64,000 nt of DNA from the IMG/VR virus record IMGVR_UViG_3300036791_000379, positions 1-64,000 of that record; one strand, 5' to 3'. This stretch comes from a virus. Position numbers and translations under genes: made by a program. The notes under the pieces are model-generated. The model was not told the DNA's origin, did no database searches, and saw nothing but the letters and a program-made list of their open reading frames with translations. Position 1 is the stretch's first letter, and every line of letters begins with the position of its first letter. Of the stretch, positions 39,001 through 46,334 are shown piece by piece.

Positions 39001-39333
39001 ATGACGCCAGACCCGCTCGACATCCCGGAGTTTTTGCGACGGCAGCCCGGCGACGGGCAGACCCAGTGCGCGCAGCCCGGCACCGTCAAGCCGAAGCGGC
39101 AGCGCCGCAAGAAACATCCGCCCGGCTGGGTCTACCTGACCAAGGCCGAGCAGGACGGCACCGCCGATGCGGTGACCATCGCATTGCGCAGGCAGCGCGA
39201 ACACGAGCAGAAGAAGACCAAACAGAAACGGAAGAGCAAGAGGAAGAGAACCAATGCCGATGACGAAGGCCGCGCTGCTGGCGCGAAACCTCGACAACAA
39301 ATTCAGTTACGCGGCCCCGCACCGGGTCTATGA
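39001..39333 (+). CDS. Basic hypothetical protein
   Basis: 110 residues, Lys/Arg-rich (KQKRKSKRKRTNADDEG) after a Pro-rich part. Overlaps the next gene by 80 nt in another frame, so the true C-terminus may be functionally unimportant. Possibly nucleic-acid binding. Confidence 0.6.
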   Translation: MTPDPLDIPEFLRRQPGDGQTQCAQPGTVKPKRQRRKKHPPGWVYLTKAEQDGTADAVTIALRRQREHEQKKTKQKRKSKRKRTNADDEGRAAGAKPRQQIQLRGPAPGL

Positions 39334-39499
39334 GACCATCAGCGAGTGGGTCGGCTTCATGAAGACCGGCCGCGACTGCTGGCGCTTTGTCGCGCTCGAC
39401 AACGACCTGACATATGAATCCGTGATCGGCCCGGTCTATCCGACGCGCAAGGCGCTGTTGGCGGACATGGCCCGCTATATCCGGGAGAGTGGGTACTGA
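39254..39499 (+). CDS. Small hypothetical protein
   Basis: 81 residues. KFSYAAPHRVYETISEWVGF and CWRFVALDNDLTYESVIGPV give a small alpha/beta domain. Starts inside the previous gene. Function unknown. Confidence 0.7.
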   Translation: MPMTKAALLARNLDNKFSYAAPHRVYETISEWVGFMKTGRDCWRFVALDNDLTYESVIGPVYPTRKALLADMARYIRESGY

Positions 39500-39705
39500 T
39501 GAAGATGCCCGACATCCCGCTGGAGATCGCGCGCAAGGTCATTGACGACATGCGCGCCTTCTATGCCGAGCAGGACGGCCACAAACGCGACGGCATCGCT
39601 GCCGAGACGCTGGAGCGGCTGCGCCCCTATCAGCCGAAGTACGGCAAGAAGATTCGGCTGATGGACGTCAAGGAATTGTTTCAGCAAATGCACAGGGAAG
39701 GATGA
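39499..39705 (+). CDS. Small helical hypothetical protein
   Basis: 68 residues, helical (PLEIARKVIDDMRAFYAEQD). Overlaps its neighbours closely. Function unknown. Confidence 0.7.
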   Translation: MKMPDIPLEIARKVIDDMRAFYAEQDGHKRDGIAAETLERLRPYQPKYGKKIRLMDVKELFQQMHREG

Positions 39706-39707
39706 CC

Positions 39708-39926
39708 ATGGGATACATGCTCGCGATCGGCCCCTGCATCGGCTGCGGCCAGACATTCAGCTTCAACCCGGAGAGAGTGCCGAGCAGCTCGGCCGTCACC
39801 GGCAAGCGCGAGCCGATCTGTCAGGGCTGCGTCGAGCGGCTCAACCCGATCAGGATCGCGAAGGGACTGCAGCCGATCGCCGTGCTGCCCGGCGCTTACG
39901 AGCCGGAGCCGGAGGACCGGCTGTGA
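39708..39926 (+). CDS. Small zinc-ribbon phage protein
   Basis: 72 residues. CIGCGQTFSFNPERVPSS then EPICQGCVERLNPIRIA is a two-pair zinc ribbon widespread in phage accessory operons. The ATG at 39708 is chosen over the one at 39702 because GGAAGG would abut the earlier one. Confidence 0.78.
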   Translation: MGYMLAIGPCIGCGQTFSFNPERVPSSSAVTGKREPICQGCVERLNPIRIAKGLQPIAVLPGAYEPEPEDRL

Positions 39927-40165
39927 TCAGGATCGCCGTCACCGCCCTCGCCCTGCTCGCTCTGCCGGCGCAGGCCCAACAGACCCGGCTCTACGGACCG
40001 GACGGCCGGAGCCTTGGCACGGCGGCGACCGCCGGCAGCTCCACACGCTACTACGACTCCGCCGGCCGCAGCGCCGGCACCTCGACGACGATCGGCGACA
40101 CCACGACGTTCTACGACGCGCGCGGCAATGCTGTCGCTCGCTCAGCAAAGGATGGGAAACGATGA
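39923..40165 (+). CDS. Secreted repeat protein
   Basis: 80 residues from a GTG. A signal peptide (RIAVTALALLALPAQAQ) precedes three repeats of the type RLYGPDGRSLGTA / RYYDSAGRSAGTS / TFYDARGNAVARS. Likely exported to the periplasm; function unknown. Confidence 0.72.
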   Translation: MIRIAVTALALLALPAQAQQTRLYGPDGRSLGTAATAGSSTRYYDSAGRSAGTSTTIGDTTTFYDARGNAVARSAKDGKR

Positions 40166-40407
40166 CCGTCACCCCCGCGATGCACCGCGCGCTGGAGGCC
40201 GTCAAGGCCGGCCAATGCTGGCGGAATTACAACGACAAGGGCAACACGCTGCACGCACGGAACGGCGTCACATCGTCCGCGATGTTGTGGCGTCTCGACA
40301 AAGCCGGGATGATCAAAGACTGCAAAGGCAACCACACATATCAGATCAGCTACACTCAAGAACTGACGCCGGCCGGCGAAGCTGCGCTCGGAGAGATCAA
40401 GACGTGA
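40162..40407 (+). CDS. Small winged-helix-like protein
   Basis: 81 residues. TSSAMLWRLDKAGMIKDCKGNHTYQISYTQELTPAGEAAL has the recognition-helix/wing order of a winged helix. Likely binds DNA. Confidence 0.7.
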   Translation: MTVTPAMHRALEAVKAGQCWRNYNDKGNTLHARNGVTSSAMLWRLDKAGMIKDCKGNHTYQISYTQELTPAGEAALGEIKT

Positions 40408-40913
40408 GCGACATACGCAAACTATTCGAGATGCAAGTGACCGCGTTTGGCGGTCACCCGTACAGCCGCTTCATGCTGGACCACGGCAACGAGTATACCA
40501 TCGGGCCGAAGTCGTTCGCGGGCGAGCGCGCAGAGCCGGGCTCGTGCTTCAAGAACGCCAGCATGCTCGCCTTCGCGAGCCAAGACGGCAAGCGAGCCCT
40601 CGCCTATGTCGAGGGACAGATCGCGGTCCATGGCGTTCCCATCGACCATGCATGGTGCGTCAACGGCGATGGTGTGGTGATCGATCCGACGCTGACGCCG
40701 GATGAGCGCGGCAACAGCATGGACTACGTCGCCGGTTATTTCGGCGTGCCGTTCCAGACCGACTATGTCCGCAAGGCGGTGATCCGCAACGGCTACTACG
40801 GCGTGCTCAACGTCATGTACGCGCGTAAGACCCTGCCGAAGCTGATCGAGCTGGGACTGGAGGACGGCCAGCAATGGCTGCTCCGGGATCGCAGGAAAGG
40901 ACGAAAGGCGTGA
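40404..40913 (+). CDS. Cys-His-Asp (transglutaminase-like) hypothetical protein
   Basis: 169 residues from a GTG. GSCFKNASMLAFAS (Cys), IDHAWCVN (His) and GVVIDPTL (Asp) give a papain/transglutaminase-like triad, as in the 28911-29570 product. The two are weakly alike outside these motifs. Catalysis is inferred. Confidence 0.68.
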   Translation: MSDIRKLFEMQVTAFGGHPYSRFMLDHGNEYTIGPKSFAGERAEPGSCFKNASMLAFASQDGKRALAYVEGQIAVHGVPIDHAWCVNGDGVVIDPTLTPDERGNSMDYVAGYFGVPFQTDYVRKAVIRNGYYGVLNVMYARKTLPKLIELGLEDGQQWLLRDRRKGRKA

Positions 40914-41446
40914 GCGACATTCCCTTCCGCATGGCGCGCCGGCCGCGCGATGATCGCGGCTTCGCGGTCCCGGCCGTCCAGTTCATCGATCAGAACGGCA
41001 AGCCAGACTTTCGCGTGCTGGATCACCGGCTGATGGGCAAGACGCTGCGCGGTCGCCGCTGCGGCCTGTGCGGCGATCCGATACGCAAGAACGTCTGGTT
41101 CATCGGCGGCCCGAAGTGTGTCGACAACGGCTTCTTCTACGATCCGCCGATGCACAAGGAGTGCGCGACCTACGCGCTGCAGACCTGTCCGCACCTCGCG
41201 CGTTCGAAGGGTAAGTATTCGCCGGTCCCAGATCGTATCGATGGTGCGACCATGATCGTGGGCCAGATGGACGACAAGAAGTCGGAGTGGTTCGGTTTGA
41301 TGGAGTCCACCGGTTACACCTTTGAGCCCAGCGGCGACGGCATGATGCTGATCAAGGCCACGATGCCATGGGTCTCGGTCGAGCGCTGGCGCGACGGGAG
41401 CCTGATGCAGGAACACATGATGCGAGATTCGAGGAACAAGAAGTGA
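40910..41446 (+). CDS. Zinc-binding phage protein (paralogue of the 19317-19997 product)
   Basis: 178 residues from a GTG. CGLCGDPIRKNVWFIGGPKCVDN, then HKECATYALQTCPHLA, repeats the Cys/His order of the 19317-19997 product. Probably a structural zinc site; the family is common in alphaproteobacterial phages, function unknown. Confidence 0.75.
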   Translation: MSDIPFRMARRPRDDRGFAVPAVQFIDQNGKPDFRVLDHRLMGKTLRGRRCGLCGDPIRKNVWFIGGPKCVDNGFFYDPPMHKECATYALQTCPHLARSKGKYSPVPDRIDGATMIVGQMDDKKSEWFGLMESTGYTFEPSGDGMMLIKATMPWVSVERWRDGSLMQEHMMRDSRNKK

Positions 41447-41694
41447 CGACGACGCCCCAATGGATGACCGGAACACCGAAGCGGCTGCTCGCCGATCTGC
41501 GCCCCGGCGGCGAGGTGCTCGGTCACAGCGGCCTGTGGCCGAGTTATATCCGGTTGCACAAGACCGAACTGTCAGCCGACCTGCGCAAGCTGCCGGCCGA
41601 TCACCCCTGCATCTGGAAAATCGTCGGCGACCCGAATGAGACGGGTGCCTATGCCAAGAACCGCCGCACCGTGGTGGTGTGGCTGGGGAAATGA
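41443..41694 (+). CDS. Small hypothetical protein
   Basis: 83 residues from a GTG. Contains LWPSYIRLHKTELSADLRKL and a beta-rich end (NRRTVVVWLGK). Last gene before P10. Function unknown. Confidence 0.7.
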   Translation: MTTTPQWMTGTPKRLLADLRPGGEVLGHSGLWPSYIRLHKTELSADLRKLPADHPCIWKIVGDPNETGAYAKNRRTVVVWLGK

Positions 41695-41696
41695 TA

Positions 41697-41725
41697 TTGC
41701 CGAATACGACCAGATGACGTATATA
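41697..41725 (+). promoter_or_regulatory. Promoter/operator P10
   Basis: -35 TTGCCG, 17-bp spacer, -10 TATATA. The spacer holds AATACGAC-CAGAT-GACGTATA, an operator with two mismatches. It precedes an AAAGGAG box and the HTH gene at 41786. Confidence 0.82.
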
Positions 41726-41785
41726 GACAGACCAAGCCGGCAGGGAATCGTTCCGCCGGATTTTTTCGAAAGGAGAAAACCGAAG

Positions 41786-42034
41786 ATGGGGAAGCCAAAA
41801 CCTCTTCCGCAACATACCGTCAAGATGTCGGCCAAGGACTATCGCGCCGCGATCGACCGGCTGGGCATGAGCCAAACGAGAGCCGGACAGTTCTTCGGCT
41901 TCAGCGATCGACAGGGCCAGCGCATGGCGAGCGGCGACGTCAAGCTGCTGCCGGCCGTCGTCCATCTGCTGAAGCTGATGCTCAAGTACAAGGTCGATCC
42001 CGCCGATCTCGATCAGCGCTTCGTCGAGCAGTGA
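41786..42034 (+). CDS. Cro/CI-type HTH protein
   Basis: 82 residues. RLGMSQTRAGQFFGFSDRQGQRMASGD is a helix-turn-helix of the small phage type. First gene under P10, so it may feed back on the shared operators (candidate regulator, not proven). Confidence 0.78.
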   Translation: MGKPKPLPQHTVKMSAKDYRAAIDRLGMSQTRAGQFFGFSDRQGQRMASGDVKLLPAVVHLLKLMLKYKVDPADLDQRFVEQ

Positions 42035-42303
42035 TCGCAGATCAGACCAGCGCGGTGAACATGGTGCTGCAGAAACAGCACGACGCCATGAAGCGCGGCC
42101 AGCTCGCGATGTGGACGATCTACGACAGTCCGCGCGACTGGCCGAACGGCCACATCGCGCGCCAGTTCGAGTACGACAAGCCGACCGAGGCGACGTTGAC
42201 CGGAGACCTGCCGGCGTTGCGCGAGGTGTTTGCGCGCGCCGGCCTCGTCTGCCTGACCCGCAATCCGCAGGACCAGCCGCAGATCGTGGAGACGTGGATA
42301 TGA
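42031..42303 (+). CDS. Hypothetical protein
   Basis: 90 residues from a GTG, mixed alpha/beta (HIARQFEYDKPTEATLTGDL ... REVFARAGLVCLTRNP). Function unknown; overlaps both neighbours. Confidence 0.7.
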   Translation: MIADQTSAVNMVLQKQHDAMKRGQLAMWTIYDSPRDWPNGHIARQFEYDKPTEATLTGDLPALREVFARAGLVCLTRNPQDQPQIVETWI

Positions 42304-42518
42304 CCGATGCCGATCTGACTTTTCTCACGCGCAAGATCGACCGGATGATGACCGAAGTCGCATCAATGCGCGACGACATGAGCGTGCTGACTGCCATCGT
42401 GTTGCGGCTCGACGGCACGCAATCGGCGACACTGACCGAGATGCGCGCTGTCCATACCCAGATCGGCCGCATGAACGACCGCGTTCGCAAGCTGGAAAAT
42501 TCAGAAAGTTCTGTATGA
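42300..42518 (+). CDS. Coiled-coil hypothetical protein
   Basis: 72 residues, one long coiled coil (ASMRDDMSVLTAIVLRLDGT). Likely a dimeric adaptor. Overlaps both neighbours by 4 nt. Confidence 0.7.
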   Translation: MTDADLTFLTRKIDRMMTEVASMRDDMSVLTAIVLRLDGTQSATLTEMRAVHTQIGRMNDRVRKLENSESSV

Positions 42519-43024
42519 GTGAGAAGCAGCTGCGCGACCTGATCACGTTCGCGTCCGAGTTTTGCGACCGCCAGTTCGCGGCGAAGGGCGTGATCTACCC
42601 GCGTTGGCACGCGGTCACGTCGAGCGGCGAGCAGTTCTATGAGACGTCACCGTTGCTGGACAAGGACCTCGCGGTCGCCATGATCCGCGCGCTGTTCGAT
42701 CTCCGCGACGTTGTCCGCTACGTCTTCATTGACGAGGCGTGGACACTGAGCCGGATGGTCCAGCCCGGCGAGGAGGCGAAGGTTCAGCGCGAGGGCCTAT
42801 CGAAACATCCCGATCGCGTCGAGGTCGTGATGATCAGCGGCGAGGATCGCGAGTGCGGCCAGCTGATGCTCCATCGCAACATCATCCGGCCGGCGAAGGG
42901 CAAGCCGTACCTTGGGCCGTTGCTGAGCCTCGATGAGCTACCGTTCATGCCGCAAGGTGGCCACGTCGACCAATCCGAAGGCCGTATGGTCGGCCTGCTG
43001 CCGAAGCGAGGGACCATGCAATGA
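42515..43024 (+). CDS. Hypothetical protein
   Basis: 169 residues, mixed alpha/beta (VEVVMISGEDRECGQLMLHR). Typical length for many unknown alphaproteobacterial phage proteins. Function unknown. Confidence 0.72.
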   Translation: MSEKQLRDLITFASEFCDRQFAAKGVIYPRWHAVTSSGEQFYETSPLLDKDLAVAMIRALFDLRDVVRYVFIDEAWTLSRMVQPGEEAKVQREGLSKHPDRVEVVMISGEDRECGQLMLHRNIIRPAKGKPYLGPLLSLDELPFMPQGGHVDQSEGRMVGLLPKRGTMQ

Positions 43025-43302
43025 CGACAGTCGTTCTCACGCCGGCCAACGAGCAGCTGCGCATCGACGAGGTTTACCTGTTCGTCTCGATCGACGAGAC
43101 CGGCGAAGGCGTCTGCGCCGCGCCGCTGATGGGTCCTGACAGCCTTGTCCCGCTGATCGCCGCTGACGAGGCCCGGCTCAAATCGCTGGTCCCGGTCGCG
43201 CGCCAGCTCGCCAAGATGACCGGCGGGAAGATCAAGCTGATCAAATTCACCGCGCGCGAGGAGATCATGGAGATCACGCCGGACGGGAGCCCGACGCAAT
43301 GA
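43021..43302 (+). CDS. Hypothetical protein
   Basis: 93 residues, beta-rich first half (EVYLFVSIDETGEGVCAAPL) and a helical second half. Function unknown; overlaps neighbours by 4 nt. Confidence 0.72.
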   Translation: MTTVVLTPANEQLRIDEVYLFVSIDETGEGVCAAPLMGPDSLVPLIAADEARLKSLVPVARQLAKMTGGKIKLIKFTAREEIMEITPDGSPTQ

Positions 43303-43520
43303 GCATCGAAGACATCGCGGACGGCCCGGAGCGCGATCGGATCATCTACGCCCTGCAGCGCGACCTGTGCCCGGACTGCGGCCATCTCGGCATGCGCGGT
43401 GGTCCGCGCGGCGGTGCCGGCCAGAACATTTTCTGCGAGGCCTGCGGTTCCGGCTTCAATGTCGCCCTGCCCCGCAACATCATGTTTGTTCAGCGCATCG
43501 GTGGAGGCGTAAAGCAATAA
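43299..43520 (+). CDS. Zinc-ribbon protein
   Basis: 73 residues. LCPDCGHLGMRGGPRGGAGQ and FCEACGSGFNVALPR form a two-pair zinc ribbon found in many phage proteins. Last gene of the P10 unit. Confidence 0.78.
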   Translation: MSIEDIADGPERDRIIYALQRDLCPDCGHLGMRGGPRGGAGQNIFCEACGSGFNVALPRNIMFVQRIGGGVKQ

Positions 43521-43560
43521 TCGTATTCACCTGCTTTTTAGCGGCAGCCGCAGCTCGTCT

Positions 43561-43602
43561 GTCGTATACCCCTTGACAAAGCCGCAATACAGGCGCTTAT
43601 CC
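43561..43602 (+). promoter_or_regulatory. Putative promoter P12 for the Y RNA/Ro60 unit
   Basis: -35 TTGACA at 43573-43578, a spacer of 17 or 18 bp, -10 CTTATC or TTATCC. A half-operator GTCGTATAC lies immediately upstream (43561-43569), as in P7 and P8, but the spacer itself lacks the palindrome. The -10 is weak, so confidence is moderate. Confidence 0.6.
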
Positions 43603-43682
43603 CGCGCCGCCACGCCGTAGCTCTCGGTTACTTCGCTTTGTCCTAAAAGCACCAAGATGCCGGGCGCGTCACTTGCTGGCAC

Positions 43683-43826
43683 CCATGAGACAGACGCCGT
43701 AGAAGTCGGTTACTTCGCCTTGTAAGCGAGAGGTCGCAGGTTCGAGTCCTGTCGGGCCGAAAGGCTCGTAGCTCAGTTGGTAGAGCGCTTACGTGATCCG
43801 GTTTCGCATTTTGCTCTGTCTCACCG
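43683..43826 (+). ncRNA. yrlA: Y RNA with tRNA-like domain (YrlA-type)
   Basis: Terminal stem TGAGACAGA (43686-43694) pairs with TCTGTCTCA (43815-43823). Next, GAAGTCGGTTAC (43702-43713) pairs with GTGATCCGGTTTC (43793-43805), with one bulged U at 43797: the likely Ro60-binding helix. An 8-nt bulge leads to a tRNA-like domain (43722-43792) made of GTAAG/CTTAC, a T-arm GCAGG-TTCGAGT-CCTGT, an acceptor-like stem CGGGCC-GAAA-GGCTCG closed by a tetraloop, and a D-arm GCTC-AGTTGGTA-GAGC. Gene order is permuted relative to tRNA and there is no CCA end. This matches the known YrlA architecture, and a Ro60 gene follows directly. Exact transcript ends are not known. Confidence 0.88.
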
Positions 43827-43865
43827 GTTGCTCGCCGTCGTGGCACGACGAGAAAGGAGCGACCG

Positions 43866-45203
43866 ATGCGAACCAACATCCGCGCACAGAACGCCCTCCG
43901 CACCCATGAGGGCGCAATGGCCCACCCGATCAACGCCGAGCAGGCGCTGCGCCGGTCCGTGCTGTCCTGCCTCCTGTTTGAAAAGGAGTTTTACGAGGAC
44001 GGCATCGAGATCGCCGCGCGCATCAAGACGCTGGCCGAGAGCGTGAAGCCGGAAACGGTAGCCGCGCTCGCGGTCGAGGCGCGCAACGTCATGCAGCTGC
44101 GCCACGTCCCGCTGCTCTTGCTGGAGGTACTGTCGCGCACGGCTGCCGGCCGCACTGACGCGCTGGTCTCCAAGACCATCGAGCGCGTGATTGCGCGCGC
44201 GGACGAGATGGCCGAGTTTCTGGCGATCTACACCGCAGGCGGCGATCGTCGTGCGGCGAAGGCTGGCCACGGTCGCCAGTTCTCCGCGCAGGTCATGCTC
44301 GGCATCGCTCTGGCGCTGCGCAAGTTCGATGCCTACCAGCTCGCCAAGTACGATCGGACCGGCAAGGTCAAGCTGCGCGATGTCTTCCGCATCGTGCGGC
44401 CGAAGCCGGAAGACGACGCACAGGCAGCCTTCTTCAAGGCAGCCAAGGATGGCACGCTGCCCTCGCCCGATACGTGGGAGGTAGCGCTGTCCTCGGGTGC
44501 CGAAACCAAGAAGGAGGTGTTCGAGCGACTGCTCACCGGGGACAAGCTCGGCTATCTCGCGCTGCTGCGCAATCTGCGCAACATGGCGGAGGCCGGTGTC
44601 GATCGTGATCTGGTCACCGACAAGATCGTGCTGCGCAAGGGCGCGGGTCGCGTGCTGCCGTTCCGCTACGTCGCGGCGGCGCGCGCGGTGCCGACGTTCG
44701 AGCCGGCGATCGACAAGGCGCTGCTGGCCGCGATCGGCGAGCTGCCGGCCTTCGCAGGCCGGACGGTGCTCTTGGTCGACGTCTCGGGTTCGATGAACGA
44801 AAAGCTCTCGGCGAAGTCCGATATGACCCGGATGGATGCAGCGGCCACGCTAGCCGCGATCTTCCCCGGCGATGTCCGGATGTTCACGTTCTCGAACAGC
44901 GTGGTCGAGGTGCCAGCACGGCGCGGCATGGCCGGCATCGATGCGATCAAGCGCAGCCAGCCGCATCAGGGGACGTATCTCGGTCGGGCGCTGATGCAGC
45001 TGAACAGCGTGAACCATGATCGTATCGTGGTGATCACTGACGAGCAGAGCCACGATGGCGTGGCCCAGCCGGAAGGTGGCCCGGCCTACATGATCAACGT
45101 CGCTTCCAACAAGAACGGCGTTGGCTATGGCCGCTGGACCCACATCGACGGCTTTTCCGAGAACGTCATCCGCTTCATGCGGGAGTTCGAGACCCAAGCC
45201 TGA
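43866..45203 (+). CDS. rsr: Ro60 orthologue (TROVE-vWA RNA-binding ring protein, Rsr)
   Basis: 445 residues. The TROVE hallmarks KYDRTGKVKLRDVFRIVRPK (about 161-180) and LGYLALLRNLRNM (228-240) are present. A vWA domain follows with a complete MIDAS site: DVSGSM at 305-310, a Thr in GTYLG and Asp in VITDEQS. In bacteria with known function Ro60 forms a ring that binds Y RNA and misfolded RNA and can tether PNPase to make an RNA-degrading machine. The Y RNA lies just upstream, and AAAGGAG precedes the ATG. A terminator follows. Confidence 0.93.
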   Translation: MRTNIRAQNALRTHEGAMAHPINAEQALRRSVLSCLLFEKEFYEDGIEIAARIKTLAESVKPETVAALAVEARNVMQLRHVPLLLLEVLSRTAAGRTDALVSKTIERVIARADEMAEFLAIYTAGGDRRAAKAGHGRQFSAQVMLGIALALRKFDAYQLAKYDRTGKVKLRDVFRIVRPKPEDDAQAAFFKAAKDGTLPSPDTWEVALSSGAETKKEVFERLLTGDKLGYLALLRNLRNMAEAGVDRDLVTDKIVLRKGAGRVLPFRYVAAARAVPTFEPAIDKALLAAIGELPAFAGRTVLLVDVSGSMNEKLSAKSDMTRMDAAATLAAIFPGDVRMFTFSNSVVEVPARRGMAGIDAIKRSQPHQGTYLGRALMQLNSVNHDRIVVITDEQSHDGVAQPEGGPAYMINVASNKNGVGYGRWTHIDGFSENVIRFMREFETQA

Positions 45204-45208
45204 CAGGA

Positions 45209-45238
45209 GGCCCGCCCGCAAGGCGGGCCTTCATTTTT
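45209..45238 (+). terminator. Rho-independent terminator after Ro60
   Basis: GCCCGCC-CGCAA-GGCGGGC then CTTCATTTTTT on the plus strand. It ends the Y RNA/Ro60 unit at the junction with the minus-strand block. Confidence 0.9.
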
Positions 45239-45437
45239 TCTCCAGCTCCGCGATCCGCGCCTTCAGCTTCCCGTTCTCGTTGATCGTCTGCCCGAGCTGG
45301 CGCGCTATCGCGAGATCGACGCGGAGCTGCCGGCGATGGTGGCGCACCTCGTCGACCAGCTGTCGGACATCGCCAGAGATGGTGGTGTCGTAGATCAGGT
45401 CCAGAGCGGCGGTGGAGAGAAAATCGTCGTCAGCCAT
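45231..45437 (-). CDS. Small coiled-coil protein
   Basis: 68 residues. Helical throughout, ending in a coiled coil (ETINENGKLKARIAELEKK-like end, here QTINENGKLKARIAELEKK). Last gene of the right minus-strand accessory block. Function unknown. Confidence 0.72.
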   Translation of the reverse strand: MADDDFLSTAALDLIYDTTISGDVRQLVDEVRHHRRQLRVDLAIARQLGQTINENGKLKARIAELEKK

Positions 45438-45790
45438 CACTGCTTCCCGAAGTCGGTGAAGAACTGGTGCATCTCCCGCTCGACCTGTTGGCGGCCGAAC
45501 GGTGTCGACAGATCGGCGCGAATGATGCGGTCGGCAATCCGCTCCAGCTTGGGCGGCACGGTGCGATCTCCGTCGACCACCAAGACCAGCGGCTTCTCCA
45601 ACAGCACGGAGGCACCGATCTGCAGGGCGAAACGGACGTCGAAATCGGACGAGATGTCGGGTGCGATCATCAGCACGTTGGCTGAGTCCCTCATCTGCGG
45701 GATCAGGTTCTTGCGCACGTCGGCCTCGAACTGCCGCCAACGCGGATCGCCGGTCGATATAAGCTCGCCGCCCCGTCGTCGTCGCTTCAT
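45437..45790 (-). CDS. Rossmann-like hypothetical protein
   Basis: 117 residues. ANVLMIAPDISSDFDVRFAL and GASVLLEKPLVLVVDGDRTV have the strand-helix-strand order of nucleoside deoxyribosyltransferase/TIR-like folds, but key catalytic residues cannot be assigned. Function unknown. Confidence 0.7.
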   Translation of the reverse strand: MKRRRRGGELISTGDPRWRQFEADVRKNLIPQMRDSANVLMIAPDISSDFDVRFALQIGASVLLEKPLVLVVDGDRTVPPKLERIADRIIRADLSTPFGRQQVEREMHQFFTDFGKQ

Positions 45791-45820
45791 CTCACGATCT
45801 CCTTTTCGCGACCGAGCGGG

Positions 45821-46066
45821 TCATTGTTGCTTCTTGCGCAGATAGGCTCGCAAGTCCTCTACCATCTGCGGCGTGGTCTCGATCTTTTCGTCGCCCTCGA
45901 TCAGTGCGGCAGTGCATTTCATGCAGCGCAGCCGGTGCGGTCGCGGCGCGTGCGGCCGGTACTGCACCTTGCATTGGCACTCGGCGCAGCGGCCGATGCA
46001 GTTGTCGGGGAGGTACAGCTTTCCCTCGAACCGCGCGCAGACGAGAATGATCTCGTCGTCGCTCAT
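45821..46066 (-). CDS. Small zinc-ribbon protein
   Basis: 81 residues. CIGRCAECQCKVQYRPH and LRCMKCTAALIEG give two Cys pairs, likely one zinc site. Its end has a basic helical tail. Overlaps the next upstream gene by 4 nt. Confidence 0.75.
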   Translation of the reverse strand: MSDDEIILVCARFEGKLYLPDNCIGRCAECQCKVQYRPHAPRPHRLRCMKCTAALIEGDEKIETTPQMVEDLRAYLRKKQQ

Positions 46067-46254
46067 GGATAGACCCTGACGGTTGAGCCCTGCTGGTGAT
46101 AGGGACAGGCGTCGTAGGTTTTTGCATCGGCGCTGCAGTCCAGTCGGCCCTTGGCGAATCTGCAGCCTTGGTGCGCCAGCTCGCTGCCGCATCGTGGCGG
46201 CTGATCGAGCCGGACCGATTCGCCGATGATGCAACGGCTGCGATCTTCGCTCAT
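46063..46254 (-). CDS. Small Cys-rich protein
   Basis: 63 residues (MSEDRSRCIIGESVRLDQPP ... CPYHQQ) with five cysteines and one His. The ATG at 46254 overlaps the stop of an even smaller possible gene (46251-46307, TTG start, 18 aa). Metal-binding is likely; function unknown. Confidence 0.68.
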   Translation of the reverse strand: MSEDRSRCIIGESVRLDQPPRCGSELAHQGCRFAKGRLDCSADAKTYDACPYHQQGSTVRVYP

Positions 46255-46334
46255 TCGCGCCATTCCCCGAAGGCCTTGACCTGCAGTTCGCCGATCTGTT
46301 GGTTCAAGTCTTCACCCGTTCCTGCTGATTAAAG

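Noticed and set aside
40796-42610. A 604-aa minus-strand frame
   Set aside because: It is antisense to a chain of small plus-strand genes with ribosome sites and 4-nt overlaps; the long open frame is due to high GC content.
43694-43762. Ordinary tRNA-Thr(UGU) gene
   Set aside because: The 3' half fits, but the 5' D-arm and acceptor strands are missing upstream; the matching 5' half lies downstream, joined by GAAA, which fits a Y RNA tRNA-like domain instead.
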